From contig JAKSKH010000018.1 of assembly GCA_024401855.1 (NCBI GenBank), positions 1 to 44,160 on the forward strand: DNA of 44,160 nt, in the 5' to 3' direction. Below are positions 17,986 through 28,184 of this stretch, in pieces. The stretch's first letter is position 1, and every line of letters starts with the position of its first letter. This DNA is from Bacteroidales bacterium (GTDB lineage Bacteria > Bacteroidota > Bacteroidia > Bacteroidales > UBA932). The notes beneath the pieces are model-generated. The model was given only the letters and a program-made list of their open reading frames with translations. It was not told where the DNA came from and did no database searches. The position numbers and the translations under genes are program-made.

Positions 17986-20900
17986 ATGAACAATACTGCC
18001 CGAATATTTGTAGAAAAAAATCACGGATTCCGGGTGGAGGCGGAGAGCTTGCGAAACGAGCTCAACGAGAACCTTGCCCTGAATATTCGTGAACTCAGGT
18101 TGTTGAACGTCTATGATCTGGAGGGATTCTCCGCAGAACTGCTGGACAAATGCCGCTATTCCGTCTTCGGGGAGACGGTAACCGACGAGGTTACGGACTC
18201 TTTCCCTCTGGAAGGCAGGAAGTATCTTGCCGTGGAGTACATCCCCGGACAGTTCGACCAGCGCGCCTCTTCCGCGGTGGACTGCGTCCACCTTATAGAT
18301 CCCGGTGCAGAGGTGAAGATCCGGAGTTCCAGGCTGCTGGTGTTTGATGACGACCTGACAGATGATGCCATGGCCGCCATCCGGCACTATTATATAAATG
18401 CCGTGGAATCAAGAGAGAAGGACCTTTCCCGTCTGAGCATGAGCGAACAGGCCGAAGTCAGGCCGGTGGAGGTCCTGGACGGCTTCACGCAGATGCCGGA
18501 GAGCGGATTCTCCGGGTTCTGCAGCAAGTGGGGGCTCGCTATGAACTGCGATGACCTCCGTGAGGTGGTGAACTATTTCCGGAATGAAGGACGCAATCCG
18601 ACGGAGACGGAACTCCGCATTCTGGATACTTACTGGAGCGACCACTGCCGCCATACGACTTTCACCAGCGAACTTACGGAAATCACCGTCGACGACTCGT
18701 TCATCAGCAAGGAGATAGAGTCGGAACTGGGACGCTTCCACGACATACGCGGCGAACTGGGCCGCGGAGACAGGAGCCTCTGCCTGATGGAACTTGCAAC
18801 CATAGGCGCGCGCTATCTCAAGTACAAGGGCCTTCTGGATGACCAGGAGCAGAGCGAGGAGAACAATGCGTGCAGCATATACATAAATGTGGATGTTGAC
18901 GGACGGGATGAGCGTTGGCTCCTGATGTTCAAGAACGAGACCCATAATCATCCCACGGAGATCGAGCCTTTCGGAGGTGCGGCCACCTGTCTTGGAGGAG
19001 CCATACGCGATCCTCTTTCCGGAAGGGCCTACGTCTATCAGGCGATGCGTGTGACCGGAGCCGCCGACATCTGCAAACCGGTGTCCGAAACGCTTGAGGG
19101 AAAGCTCCCTCAGAAGGTTATCTCCCGCAAGGCTGCGGGAGGATATTCCAGCTACGGTAACCAGATAGGGCTCGCAACGACCCACGTGCGCGAAATCTAC
19201 CATCCCGGCTATGTCGCCAAGAGGCTTGAGGTCGGGGCTGTCGTCGGGGCGGTGAAGGCGGACAGCGTGCGCAGGGAGAGCCCCGTTCCCGGAGATGTGA
19301 TCCTCCTCCTCGGAGGTCGGACCGGAAGGGACGGTATAGGCGGAGCCACCGGTTCTTCCAAGGAACACAATGCCGGCTCCCTGGAAACCTGCGGAAGTGA
19401 GGTTCAGAAGGGAAACGCTCCCGAGGAACGCAAGCTTCAGCGTCTCTTCAGACGTCCGGAAGTCACGTCCCTCATCAAGAAATCCAATGATTTCGGTGCG
19501 GGTGGCGTGAGCGTTGCCATAGGGGAGCTTGCAGACGGTCTGGACATCTACCTTGACCGTGTGCCTGTGAAGTACAGCGGGCTCAACTCCACCGAACTAG
19601 CAATCAGCGAGTCCCAGGAGAGGATGGCCGTTGTGGTAGGGGCTGGCGACCGTGAGAAATTCGAGAAGTGCTGCCGCGAGGAGAATGTGGAAGTCACATA
19701 TGTGGCGGATGTAACCGACAGCGGCAGGATGAAGATATACAACGGAAATGTCAAGGTTGCCGACCTTTCGCGTGAATTCATAGACAGCGCCGGCGCGAAA
19801 CATTACGCAAAGGCCTGCATCGGGGCTGTTGAGGACAAGGACATCTTCAGCAGGAACCCCTCCGGAAAGAACCTCGCCGAGAAGATGTGCGGCATGCTTT
19901 CGTCAGAGAATGTCGCATCTCAGAAGGGGCTTGTGGAGATGTTCGACTCCACCGTCGGACGCTCCACCGTGCTGATGCCGTACGGCGGTGTGCTCCAGTC
20001 CACCGAGACTCAGGTATCGGTGCAGAAACTCCCCGCTGACGGTTATACCGACACCGCAAGCATGATGGCGTTCGGATACAATCCCGACATCGCGGTATGG
20101 AGTCCTTATCACGGTGCCGCATACGCCGTTGTGGAGGCTTGCGCAAAGGTTGTGGCGGCCGGCGGAGACTGGTCCGGCATGCGTTTCTCATATCAGGAAT
20201 ATTTCGAGAGGATGACACAGGACCCGCACAGCTGGGGAAAGCCTCTTTCCGCATTGCTGGGAGCGCTCAAGATGCAGCTTGAACTCGGCCTGCCTTCAAT
20301 AGGAGGCAAGGATTCCATGAGCGGCACATTCGAAGACATAAGTGTCCCTCCCACCCTCATAGCGTTCGGAATCACTCCTGTGAAGGCCTCTGTGGTCATT
20401 TCTCCCGAATTCAAGTGGGAGGGCGACAGGATATACCTCATCAAGCATACCCCTCTTGCCAACAGGATGCCCGATACGGAGCAGCTGAAGAGGAACTGGG
20501 ACTACATTCATTCAAGGATAATGGACGGCGACATCGTGTCGGCCTGGGCCACCGGCTTCGGCGGAGTGGCCGAGGGTCTTGCCAAGATGTCCTTCGGAAA
20601 TGCTTTCGGCGTGCGTGTCAAGGTGGCTGAGGAAGATCTGTTCAATCTCTCCTACGGCTCCATCATAGTGGAGTCCGAGAAGGAACTCGACTATCCGGGC
20701 GCCATCCTGCTCGGAGAGGTTACGGACGGAGAGGACTTCATGCTCCACATCAACGGCTCATCCGTTTCGCTGGACAGGCTCCAGGAAGCCTGGGCCGCCC
20801 GCTACGGAAAAGTGTATCCCGCCACGGCCAAGGCGTCGTTCGAGGGGAGGAAACTCTCATTCGGCAGTGCCGGAAAGCGCCCCGGCGCGTCTTCCCGCGT

Positions 20901-21714
20901 TCATGTTGAAGATGCTCCGCTGGTTTATCTTCCCGTGTTCCCTGGAACCAACTGCGATTACGACACGGCCAAGGCTTTCCGCCAGGCCGGTGCCAGGACG
21001 CGTTTCGGAGTGTTCTGCAACCTTACCGGAGAAGACGTCACCACATCCATCAGGAAGATGTGCAAGGATATATCGGAATGTCAGATTCTGGCACTTTCGG
21101 GCGGATTCTCTTCCGGAGACGAACCGGACGGCAGCGGAAAGTTCATAGCGAATGTGTTGAACAACAGCGATGTGGCGGAGGAGATTCACCGGCTTCTTGA
21201 CCGGGGAGGTCTCATTCTCGGAATCTGCAACGGTTTCCAGGCCCTGGTGAAGAGCGGCCTGCTCCCTTACGGCAGGCTCGGATGTGTCACAAAAGATTCT
21301 CCGACCCTGTTCAGGAACGATATCAACCGCCATATTTCCCAGATGGTCACTACGAGAGTGGCATCCGTCAATTCTCCCTGGCTCGCCGGAATGTCCGTGG
21401 GAGACCTGCATACCATTGCAGTAAGTCACGGAGAGGGCAAGTTCGTGGTCAGTGAAAGCCTTGCGCGCGAGCTCTTCGCAAACGGTCAGGTGGCCTTCCA
21501 GTACGTGGATCCCCTTTCGGAGGAACCCACCATGGAATCTCCCTACAATCCTAACGGATCATATTATGCAATAGAGGGAATACTCAGCCCGGACGGTCAT
21601 ATTCTTGGAAAGATGGGCCACAGCGAACGCTACGAACGCGGACTCTTCAAGAACATAGACGAGGAGCTGTACCAGCCTCTTTTTGAGAATGCTGTAAAAT
21701 ATTTCAAGAAGTAA
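17986..21714 (+). CDS. purL: FGAM synthase, large single-chain form
   Basis: Converts FGAR, glutamine and ATP to FGAM. The 1242-residue protein is of the large type (E. coli PurL is about 1295): N-terminal domain (1-165), linker, two AIRS-type synthetase halves (THNHPTEIEPFGGAAT in the first, GGKDSMSGTF in the second), and a C-terminal class I amidotransferase from about 970. That domain keeps its nucleophile Cys1081 (GICNGFQ) and the His and Glu of GHSERYERG near the end. Thus this amidotransferase is intact, unlike PurF and GuaA nearby. The start ATG at 17986 follows purE by 8 bases. Confidence 0.97.
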   Translation: MNNTARIFVEKNHGFRVEAESLRNELNENLALNIRELRLLNVYDLEGFSAELLDKCRYSVFGETVTDEVTDSFPLEGRKYLAVEYIPGQFDQRASSAVDCVHLIDPGAEVKIRSSRLLVFDDDLTDDAMAAIRHYYINAVESREKDLSRLSMSEQAEVRPVEVLDGFTQMPESGFSGFCSKWGLAMNCDDLREVVNYFRNEGRNPTETELRILDTYWSDHCRHTTFTSELTEITVDDSFISKEIESELGRFHDIRGELGRGDRSLCLMELATIGARYLKYKGLLDDQEQSEENNACSIYINVDVDGRDERWLLMFKNETHNHPTEIEPFGGAATCLGGAIRDPLSGRAYVYQAMRVTGAADICKPVSETLEGKLPQKVISRKAAGGYSSYGNQIGLATTHVREIYHPGYVAKRLEVGAVVGAVKADSVRRESPVPGDVILLLGGRTGRDGIGGATGSSKEHNAGSLETCGSEVQKGNAPEERKLQRLFRRPEVTSLIKKSNDFGAGGVSVAIGELADGLDIYLDRVPVKYSGLNSTELAISESQERMAVVVGAGDREKFEKCCREENVEVTYVADVTDSGRMKIYNGNVKVADLSREFIDSAGAKHYAKACIGAVEDKDIFSRNPSGKNLAEKMCGMLSSENVASQKGLVEMFDSTVGRSTVLMPYGGVLQSTETQVSVQKLPADGYTDTASMMAFGYNPDIAVWSPYHGAAYAVVEACAKVVAAGGDWSGMRFSYQEYFERMTQDPHSWGKPLSALLGALKMQLELGLPSIGGKDSMSGTFEDISVPPTLIAFGITPVKASVVISPEFKWEGDRIYLIKHTPLANRMPDTEQLKRNWDYIHSRIMDGDIVSAWATGFGGVAEGLAKMSFGNAFGVRVKVAEEDLFNLSYGSIIVESEKELDYPGAILLGEVTDGEDFMLHINGSSVSLDRLQEAWAARYGKVYPATAKASFEGRKLSFGSAGKRPGASSRVHVEDAPLVYLPVFPGTNCDYDTAKAFRQAGARTRFGVFCNLTGEDVTTSIRKMCKDISECQILALSGGFSSGDEPDGSGKFIANVLNNSDVAEEIHRLLDRGGLILGICNGFQALVKSGLLPYGRLGCVTKDSPTLFRNDINRHISQMVTTRVASVNSPWLAGMSVGDLHTIAVSHGEGKFVVSESLARELFANGQVAFQYVDPLSEEPTMESPYNPNGSYYAIEGILSPDGHILGKMGHSERYERGLFKNIDEELYQPLFENAVKYFKK

Positions 21715-21716
21715 TC

Positions 21717-22436
21717 ATGTCCACAAGGGAAATTATATACAACGGCAAGGAAAAGAAAATCTACGCTACAGACGACCCTGATCTGGTGCTGGTGCACTTT
21801 CAGGATGTCGCGACCGCCTTCGGCGGAATCAAGCGTGCCGTAATCCGGGAGAAAGGCATATACAACAACCGGATTTCCGCAATGGTTTTCGAGGAACTCG
21901 GAAGGGCAGGTGTGGCCAACCATTTCGTCCGTCTGGAGAACGAACGGGAGCAGTTGTGCCGCAGGATAGAGATAATACCTCTCCAGTTGATCGTGCGCAA
22001 CCGTCTTGCAGGCACCACCGCCAGGCTGCTCGGTGTTGAAAACGGCACCCGCATCCCCAATACGGTATTCGAGCTGAGGTACAACTGTGACGAACTCGGA
22101 GACCCTATGATCAACGACCATCACGCCGTGGCCATGGGCATTGCAACCTATGCCGAACTGGGCCACATCTACGATCTTGCCCGCAGGGCCAACGATGTCC
22201 TCTGCGAATATTACCTGAAGGCCGGTATCGAACTCGTTGACTTCAAGATGGAGGTGGGCCGCGCTTCAGATGGGGAGATAATAATTTCCGACGAACTCAG
22301 TCCGGACAACTGCAGGCTGTGGGATGTGGAGACGGGGGAGAAACTGGACAAGGACCGTTTCCGTCACGATATGAGCGACGTGGCCGCATCTTATAAGAAA
22401 GTATATAACCGTCTGAAAAAACTGACTGACCAATGA
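21717..22436 (+). CDS. purC: SAICAR synthetase, canonical form (purC2)
   Basis: The 239-residue protein matches standard bacterial PurC: IYNGKEKKIYATDDPD at the N-terminus, IIPLQLIVRNRLAGTTARLLG, DPMINDHHA, and ISDELSPDNCRLWD, followed by the DKDRFR end. It catalyses CAIR plus aspartate to SAICAR. It starts 2 bases after the purL stop and overlaps purF by 4 bases. It shares only the fold-level motifs with purC1, so the two are old paralogues rather than a recent duplication. Confidence 0.93.
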   Translation: MSTREIIYNGKEKKIYATDDPDLVLVHFQDVATAFGGIKRAVIREKGIYNNRISAMVFEELGRAGVANHFVRLENEREQLCRRIEIIPLQLIVRNRLAGTTARLLGVENGTRIPNTVFELRYNCDELGDPMINDHHAVAMGIATYAELGHIYDLARRANDVLCEYYLKAGIELVDFKMEVGRASDGEIIISDELSPDNCRLWDVETGEKLDKDRFRHDMSDVAASYKKVYNRLKKLTDQ

Positions 22437-23794
22437 GTTTGTTTGCTGTCTACGGCATACAGAATGCCGCCCAGGTCATCTATTTCGGTCTTCATGCCCT
22501 CCAGCACAGAGGTCAGGAAGGTGCCGGAATAGCGACTTTCAATCAAAACGGCGTCTGCCGCACGCACAGGGGGCTGGGGCTTGTGAGCAAGATTTTCGAC
22601 CCGGAGCAGCTGATGCTTCACGAGGGCATCCTCGGCATAGGAAGCACGCAGTACGCCAATGCCTCCAAGGGCGGTTTCGACAATGTGCAGCCCCTGTTCT
22701 TCCATCACAAGTCCGGCGATTTCGCCATTGCCGGAGAGGGCAACCTGGTCAATTCCGAACAGATTCTCGGCTATCTCGAAGACAAGGGATGCATCTTCCA
22801 TACCTCCACGGACAGCGAGATACTCGCCAATCTCATCAAGAAGGAGGGGAGGGAGGACAGGATATTCAACATCATCAGTGCCCTGAACATGATGGAGGGA
22901 GGTTTTGCCTTCGTCATCCTGACCAAGAACAGGATATATGCCATCCGGGACAAGTACGGAATCAAACCTCTTGCCCTCGGAAAGCTCAACGGAGGATACG
23001 TGGTGGCCAGCGAAACCTGCGCCTTCGACCTTGTGGGAGCCGAGTACATACGCGACATTGAACCGGGGGAGGTGGTGAGCCTCGACACCCACGGTGTCAG
23101 GAGCAACAGGTACTCCCGCTTCCAGAAGCATAAGGTGTGCGCAATGGAATACATCTACATCGCCCGTCCGGACAGCGACATCGACGGATGCAACGTCCAC
23201 GCATATCGCAAGGAGACCGGAAAAAGGCTTGCAAGGGAGTGTCCCGCCGATGCCGACATCGTTGTGGGCGTTCCGGACTCAGGCTTGAGCGCCGCAATCG
23301 GCTATGCCGAGGAAAGCGGCCTTCCTTTCGAGACGGGACTCATCAAGAACCGTTACATCGCGCGCACTTTCATACAGCCTACGCAGGAGATGAGGGAGAA
23401 CGCAGTGCAGATGAAACTGAGTGCCGTCAGAAGCGTGGTAGGCGGGAAGAGACTCGTTCTGGTGGATGACTCCATCGTCCGCGGCACCACCTGCCTCAAG
23501 ATTGTGAAGCTGCTCCGTGCGGCCGGCGCAAAGGAAATTCACGTCAGGATAGCCAGCCCCATGATGACCCATCCCTGCTTCTATGGGGTGGACACTTCGA
23601 CTTTCGAGGAACTCCTCTGCTCGAGACGCGGCATTGAAGAGGCCTGCAGGATGATAGAGGCCGACTCGCTGGGATTCGTTTCCTGCGAGGCTTCCGTGGC
23701 TTCCACCGCCGGATGCTCGGAACTCTGTCTGGCCTGCTTCAACGGCAAGTATCCCACCGCACTTTATCAACACGGAAAAGATTCAGAAATATAA
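22433..23794 (+). CDS. purF: PurF-type amidophosphoribosyltransferase with degenerate glutaminase site
   Basis: PurF makes phosphoribosylamine from PRPP with glutamine-derived ammonia. The 453-residue protein aligns along its length with B. subtilis PurF. The phosphoribosyltransferase half is intact ([15 protein letters not shown], the PRPP loop [13 protein letters not shown]), and so are the cysteines of the [4Fe-4S]-type enzyme ([21 protein letters not shown]). In the Ntn glutaminase half, however, the essential N-terminal Cys aligns with the start Met, Arg73 is Gln73, and the oxyanion Asn is Glu102; Asp127 remains. There is no propeptide. An in-frame TGA two codons upstream excludes a longer start. 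I infer an ammonia-dependent enzyme or one served by another glutaminase. Confidence 0.92.
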   Translation: MSLFAVYGIQNAAQVIYFGLHALQHRGQEGAGIATFNQNGVCRTHRGLGLVSKIFDPEQLMLHEGILGIGSTQYANASKGGFDNVQPLFFHHKSGDFAIAGEGNLVNSEQILGYLEDKGCIFHTSTDSEILANLIKKEGREDRIFNIISALNMMEGGFAFVILTKNRIYAIRDKYGIKPLALGKLNGGYVVASETCAFDLVGAEYIRDIEPGEVVSLDTHGVRSNRYSRFQKHKVCAMEYIYIARPDSDIDGCNVHAYRKETGKRLARECPADADIVVGVPDSGLSAAIGYAEESGLPFETGLIKNRYIARTFIQPTQEMRENAVQMKLSAVRSVVGGKRLVLVDDSIVRGTTCLKIVKLLRAAGAKEIHVRIASPMMTHPCFYGVDTSTFEELLCSRRGIEEACRMIEADSLGFVSCEASVASTAGCSELCLACFNGKYPTALYQHGKDSEI

Positions 23795-24819
23795 TGGCAA
23801 AAAGTTATGAAAACGCCGGAGTGAATCTCCAGGCCGGCTATGAAGTTGTAAGCCGAATCAAGAAACACGTTGCATCCACCTCCCGTCCCGGTTCAATGGG
23901 AGGGATAGGATCCTTCGGAGGAATGTTCGACCTCTCGTCCCTCGGCATCCGGGAGCCCGTTCTGGTGAGCGGAACCGACGGAGTGGGTACTAAGCTCAAG
24001 ATAGCGTTCGCTATGGACAAGCACGATACGGTAGGTATTGATGCCGTTGCAATGTGTGTCAACGATGTGCTCGCCCAGGGTGCCGAACCGTTGATTTTCC
24101 TTGATTACGTTGCCGTGGGGCACAACATACCGTCCCAGATAGAAGACATAGTGGCAGGAGTTGCGGAAGGATGCAGGCAGGCGGGCTGCGCCCTGGTGGG
24201 CGGAGAAACCGCGGAAATGCCGGGCATGTATTCCGACGGCGAGTACGACATAGCCGGATATACCACCGGTGTTGTAGAGAAGTCCAGGCTCATAGACGGC
24301 ACCAAGGTCAAGGTGGGTGACGTGCTTGTAGGCATAGCCTCTTCGGGTGTGCATTCCAACGGGTTCAGTCTTGTCCGCAAGATTGTCTCCGATGCGGGAC
24401 TCTCCCTGTTTGCGGAGATTCCGGAGCTCGGGGGCAGGCGCCTCGGAGACGTGCTCCTGACTCCCACCAGGATTTATGTGAAGCAGGTTCTGGATGTCAT
24501 ACGCAACTGTGACGTTCACGGCGTGGCCCATATAACCGGAGGCGGCTTTGACGAGAATATCCCTCGTGTCCTTTCAAAGGGACAGGGTCTGGAAATCAAT
24601 GAGGGCTCATGGGAGATTCTGCCCATATTCCGCTGTCTTGAGAAATGGGGAGGCATTCCTCACCGTGAGATGTTCAACATATTCAACATGGGAATAGGAA
24701 TGGTTCTGGTGATGGATGCAGACGATGCCCCCAAGGCAATGGAGATACTGCGCGGGCACGGGGAGAAAGTGTCTGTGATAGGCAAGGTAACCGATTCTGA
24801 AGGAGTGGACATAAGATGA
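23794..24819 (+). CDS. purM: AIR synthetase (phosphoribosylformylglycinamidine cyclo-ligase)
   Basis: Closes the imidazole ring: FGAM plus ATP to AIR. The 341-residue protein has the signature [12 protein letters not shown] (about 62-73), [25 protein letters not shown] and [13 protein letters not shown]. The ATG at 23794 overlaps the purF stop by one base (TAATG). The open frame runs 27 codons further upstream inside purF, but the chosen start gives the normal N-terminus [12 protein letters not shown]. Confidence 0.96.
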   Translation: MAKSYENAGVNLQAGYEVVSRIKKHVASTSRPGSMGGIGSFGGMFDLSSLGIREPVLVSGTDGVGTKLKIAFAMDKHDTVGIDAVAMCVNDVLAQGAEPLIFLDYVAVGHNIPSQIEDIVAGVAEGCRQAGCALVGGETAEMPGMYSDGEYDIAGYTTGVVEKSRLIDGTKVKVGDVLVGIASSGVHSNGFSLVRKIVSDAGLSLFAEIPELGGRRLGDVLLTPTRIYVKQVLDVIRNCDVHGVAHITGGGFDENIPRVLSKGQGLEINEGSWEILPIFRCLEKWGGIPHREMFNIFNMGIGMVLVMDADDAPKAMEILRGHGEKVSVIGKVTDSEGVDIR

Positions 24820-25385
24820 AACGTCTGGCTGTATTTGCAAGTGGCAGCGGCACCAACTACGAGGCTATAGCAAAGGCCTGCGCCGACGGTGTCATAGATG
24901 CCGAGGTGGTTCTGCTGGTCTGTGACAGGCCCGGTGCCGCGGTTCTTGACAGGGCTGCGCGTCTGGGTACGCCCACATTCGTGTTCAATCCCCGGGAATA
25001 TGCATCAAAAGCCGGTTTCGAGACAATCGTGGCGGACAGGATGGATGCCCTGGGAGTGGATCTGGTCTGCCTTGCAGGCTATATGCGCATAATCGGTGAG
25101 GTGCTTCTCAAGCGTTACGGCGGACGGATAATCAACATTCATCCGTCCCTGCTGCCCGCTTTCAAGGGAGCCCACGCTGTGGAGCAGGCTGTGGAATACG
25201 GCGTCAAGATTTACGGAATCACCATCCATTGGGTAGATGAAACACTGGACGGCGGCAGGATAATAGCCCAGAGGGCATTTGAATATGACGGTTCCGACCC
25301 GGACGAAGTGCATCGGCTCGGACAGGTCATTGAGCATAAGTTATACGTAGAGACAATAAATAAAATTTTGAAAGGAGATATATGA
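24816..25385 (+). CDS. purN: GAR transformylase, folate-dependent
   Basis: Transfers formyl from 10-formyl-THF to GAR. The 189-residue protein has [12 protein letters not shown] at the N-terminus and the catalytic Asn-His-Asp set in [13 protein letters not shown] and [10 protein letters not shown]. It overlaps purM by 4 bases and purH by 4 bases. The formyl donor could be supplied through the FolD encoded at 28185. Confidence 0.95.
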   Translation: MKRLAVFASGSGTNYEAIAKACADGVIDAEVVLLVCDRPGAAVLDRAARLGTPTFVFNPREYASKAGFETIVADRMDALGVDLVCLAGYMRIIGEVLLKRYGGRIINIHPSLLPAFKGAHAVEQAVEYGVKIYGITIHWVDETLDGGRIIAQRAFEYDGSDPDEVHRLGQVIEHKLYVETINKILKGDI

Positions 25386-26914
25386 AAAGAGCATTGGTAA
25401 GCGTAAGCGACAAGACAGGTCTGGTGGATTTTGTGAAGGGTCTGCAGGAACTCGGATGGGAGATAATCGCAACCGGCGGAACGCAGAAACTACTGGAAAA
25501 CAGCGGGGTAAGGACCATAGGCATAAGTGAGGTCACCGGCTTCCCGGAAATCTGTGACGGCCGCGTCAAGACCCTCCATCCGAAGGTTCACGGTGGCATT
25601 CTTGCACGCAGGGACGTGCCCGAACATATGGCCACACTCAAGGAGAACGGAATACAGACCATAGAGCTGGTATGTGTGAACCTGTATCCTTTCAAGCAGA
25701 CCATAGCCAAGCCGGATGTCACTATGGAAGATGCTATCGAGAACATAGACATAGGCGGGCCCAGCATGGTCCGCAGCGCCGCCAAGAACTGGAGGGATGT
25801 GAATATAGTATGCGATCCGGCCGACTATGACACTGTTCTGGAAGAATTGCGCCGGGACGGGTGGACTTCCGATGAAACCCGCCTGAAGCTCAGCGCCAAG
25901 GCATATACCCATACGGCCGAGTACGATATGATGATTGCCGCATATATGCGCAGACAGGCCGGGCTCAATGAGAAACTGTTCCTTGAGTACGATCTCCGCC
26001 AGGGACTCCGCTACGGAGAGAACCCTCATCAGGAGGCCAGATTCTATTCCTCTCTGGAACCTGTTCCATTCTCCCTTGCTTCCGGAGAGCAGCTTCAGGG
26101 CAAGGAACTCAGCTACAACAATATTCAGGATGCAAATGCCGCACTCAACATTGTAAGGGACTTCGAAGAGCCTTTCTGCGTGGCCCTCAAGCACATGAAT
26201 CCGTGCGGAGCCGCAGTGGGCAGGACCATAGAAGAGGCATGGCAGGCCGCTTATGAGGCGGACAAAGTGAGCATCTACGGCGGTATAGTAGCCGTCAACA
26301 GGGAACTCACGGCCGAGGTCGCAATGGGGATGAAGCCCATTTTCCTGGAAATAGTGATAGCCCCTTCATTCTCCGCCGAGGCTCTTGAGATTCTCTCTTC
26401 AAAGAAGAACCTGCGCGTCATGAAGGTGGACATGACCAGGACTTCTGACCCTGTTCCACAATATATAAGCGTGAACGGAGGAATGCTTGCCCAGCAGCTG
26501 GACACTCAGGTAGAGACCGTGACCCCGCAGATGTGCGTGACCAAAGTCAAGCCGGATGCGGCTGTAATGGCTGACCTCGATTTCGGGTGGAAGATAGTCA
26601 AGCACGTCAAGTCCAATGCCATAGCCGTTGTGAAGGACGGACATACGATAGGTGTCGGTGCCGGTCAGACCAACAGGGTGGGTTCAGCCGAAATTGCCCT
26701 GGAGGAGGCGAAGGCGGCCGGTTTCACCGAAGGTCTGGTGCTTGCATCGGACGGATTCCTGCCTTTCGGAGATACGGTTGAACTCGCTTCCCGTTATGGT
26801 GTGACCGCAATAGTGCAGCCCGGCGGAAGCATACGCGATGAAGAATCAATCTCAAAGGCTGATGAACTGGGCATCACCATGCTGTTCACCGGTGTAAGGC
26901 ATTTCAAGCATTAG
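25382..26914 (+). CDS. purH: AICAR transformylase / IMP cyclohydrolase
   Basis: Carries out the last two steps to IMP. The 510-residue protein has the MGS-like cyclohydrolase domain first (SVSDKTGLVDFV, ATGGTQKLLE, GRVKTLHPKVHGG, about 1-200), then the transformylase domain (RYGENPHQEA, catalytic Lys-His in ALKHMNPCGAA, and the end GITMLFTGVRHFKH). A GAAAGGAGA Shine-Dalgarno-like stretch sits in the purN end. purD follows after 12 bases. Confidence 0.97.
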   Translation: MKRALVSVSDKTGLVDFVKGLQELGWEIIATGGTQKLLENSGVRTIGISEVTGFPEICDGRVKTLHPKVHGGILARRDVPEHMATLKENGIQTIELVCVNLYPFKQTIAKPDVTMEDAIENIDIGGPSMVRSAAKNWRDVNIVCDPADYDTVLEELRRDGWTSDETRLKLSAKAYTHTAEYDMMIAAYMRRQAGLNEKLFLEYDLRQGLRYGENPHQEARFYSSLEPVPFSLASGEQLQGKELSYNNIQDANAALNIVRDFEEPFCVALKHMNPCGAAVGRTIEEAWQAAYEADKVSIYGGIVAVNRELTAEVAMGMKPIFLEIVIAPSFSAEALEILSSKKNLRVMKVDMTRTSDPVPQYISVNGGMLAQQLDTQVETVTPQMCVTKVKPDAAVMADLDFGWKIVKHVKSNAIAVVKDGHTIGVGAGQTNRVGSAEIALEEAKAAGFTEGLVLASDGFLPFGDTVELASRYGVTAIVQPGGSIRDEESISKADELGITMLFTGVRHFKH

Positions 26915-26926
26915 CAGTTCCGCACC

Positions 26927-28177
26927 ATGAAGAAAGTTCTTGTAATAGGAGGCGGCGGACGCGAGCACGCCATAGTGGATGCCCTGAGCCGCTCCGCCAG
27001 GGTCGGAAAGATTTATTGCGCTCCCGGCAATGCCGGCATAGCCCAGCAGGCAGAATGCGTTCCCATAAAGGACACCGATGTCGATGCGCTGCTCGCATTC
27101 GCCCTGCGTGAAGGGATAGACCTTACGGTCATCGGCCCCGAGGCCTCTCTTGCCGCGGGCGTGGTGGATGCTTTCCGTTCCGCAGGCCTGAAGGTTTTCG
27201 GACATACCGTGTCAGCTACCCGCATAGAGGGCAGCAAGGAGTTCGCAAAGCGCATAATGGAGAAGTATGGCGTTCCTACCGCGGCGTACAGGAGTTTTGA
27301 AGATTATTCCGAGGCTCTGGAATATGTGTCCGGAAGACCTTTCCCGGCAGTCCTCAAATATGACGGGCTGGCAGCCGGAAAGGGCGTGGTGATTGCCGCA
27401 GACCTTAAGGAAGCCGATGAGGCTCTCAGGGACATGCTCGTGGATGGAAGCTTCGGAAAGGGTAGGGTGGTTGTGGAAGACTACCTGGAAGGCCCCGAGT
27501 TCTCGTTCATGTGTTTCGTGGACGGCGCGAGGGTGTATCCCATGCCTCTGGCCCAGGACCACAAGCGTGTGTTTGACGGTGACAGGGGGCCGAATACGGG
27601 AGGAATGGGCGCATACACCGGACTTCCCTTCATCACCGAAGAAGACAGGCGCTTCGCGCTTGACGGCATTCTCCGCAAGGTGGCCGAAGGAATGGTGGCC
27701 GAAGGCTGTCCTCTCACCGGAGTTCTTTACGGCGGGCTTATGAAGACTGCCGACGGCGTCAAGGTGATAGAGTTCAACGCCCGTTTCGGAGATCCCGAGA
27801 CAGAGGTTGTTCTGCCTCTTCTTGAGTCTGACATCTACGATATCTTCGAGGCGGTTGCGTCCGGCACTCCTGTAGCGGATCTGGTCTGGTCATCGGACGT
27901 CACCATGGGAGTGGTGCTGGCTTCGAAGGGGTATCCGGGGCATTATGAGAAGGGCTTTCCCATAGAGATACCGGAGAGGAACATGAAGATATACCACATG
28001 GGAACCGCAATGAAGGACGGCCGTCTCGTCACTTCCGGAGGCCGTGTGATGATGTGCGTGCAGCGCTCGTCGGACATAGCGGAAGCGCGGGAGGCGGTGT
28101 ACTCCGACGTGGATGCTGTCCGCTGCGACAATCTGTTCTGCCGCAGGGATATAGCGCATCAGGCCTTTGAGGCATAA
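26927..28177 (+). CDS. purD: GAR synthetase (phosphoribosylamine-glycine ligase)
   Basis: ATP-grasp enzyme joining phosphoribosylamine and glycine. The 416-residue protein has GGGGREHAI at the N-terminus, VIGPEASLAAG, the ATP-grasp blocks PAVLKYDGLAAGKGV and QDHKRVFDGDRGPNTGGMGA, and NARFGDPETEVVLPLL. It is the last gene of the purine operon and converges on folD with a 7-base gap; no clear terminator is seen there. purK, purB and purA are not in the window. Confidence 0.96.
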   Translation: MKKVLVIGGGGREHAIVDALSRSARVGKIYCAPGNAGIAQQAECVPIKDTDVDALLAFALREGIDLTVIGPEASLAAGVVDAFRSAGLKVFGHTVSATRIEGSKEFAKRIMEKYGVPTAAYRSFEDYSEALEYVSGRPFPAVLKYDGLAAGKGVVIAADLKEADEALRDMLVDGSFGKGRVVVEDYLEGPEFSFMCFVDGARVYPMPLAQDHKRVFDGDRGPNTGGMGAYTGLPFITEEDRRFALDGILRKVAEGMVAEGCPLTGVLYGGLMKTADGVKVIEFNARFGDPETEVVLPLLESDIYDIFEAVASGTPVADLVWSSDVTMGVVLASKGYPGHYEKGFPIEIPERNMKIYHMGTAMKDGRLVTSGGRVMMCVQRSSDIAEAREAVYSDVDAVRCDNLFCRRDIAHQAFEA

Positions 28178-28184
28178 GGTGGTG

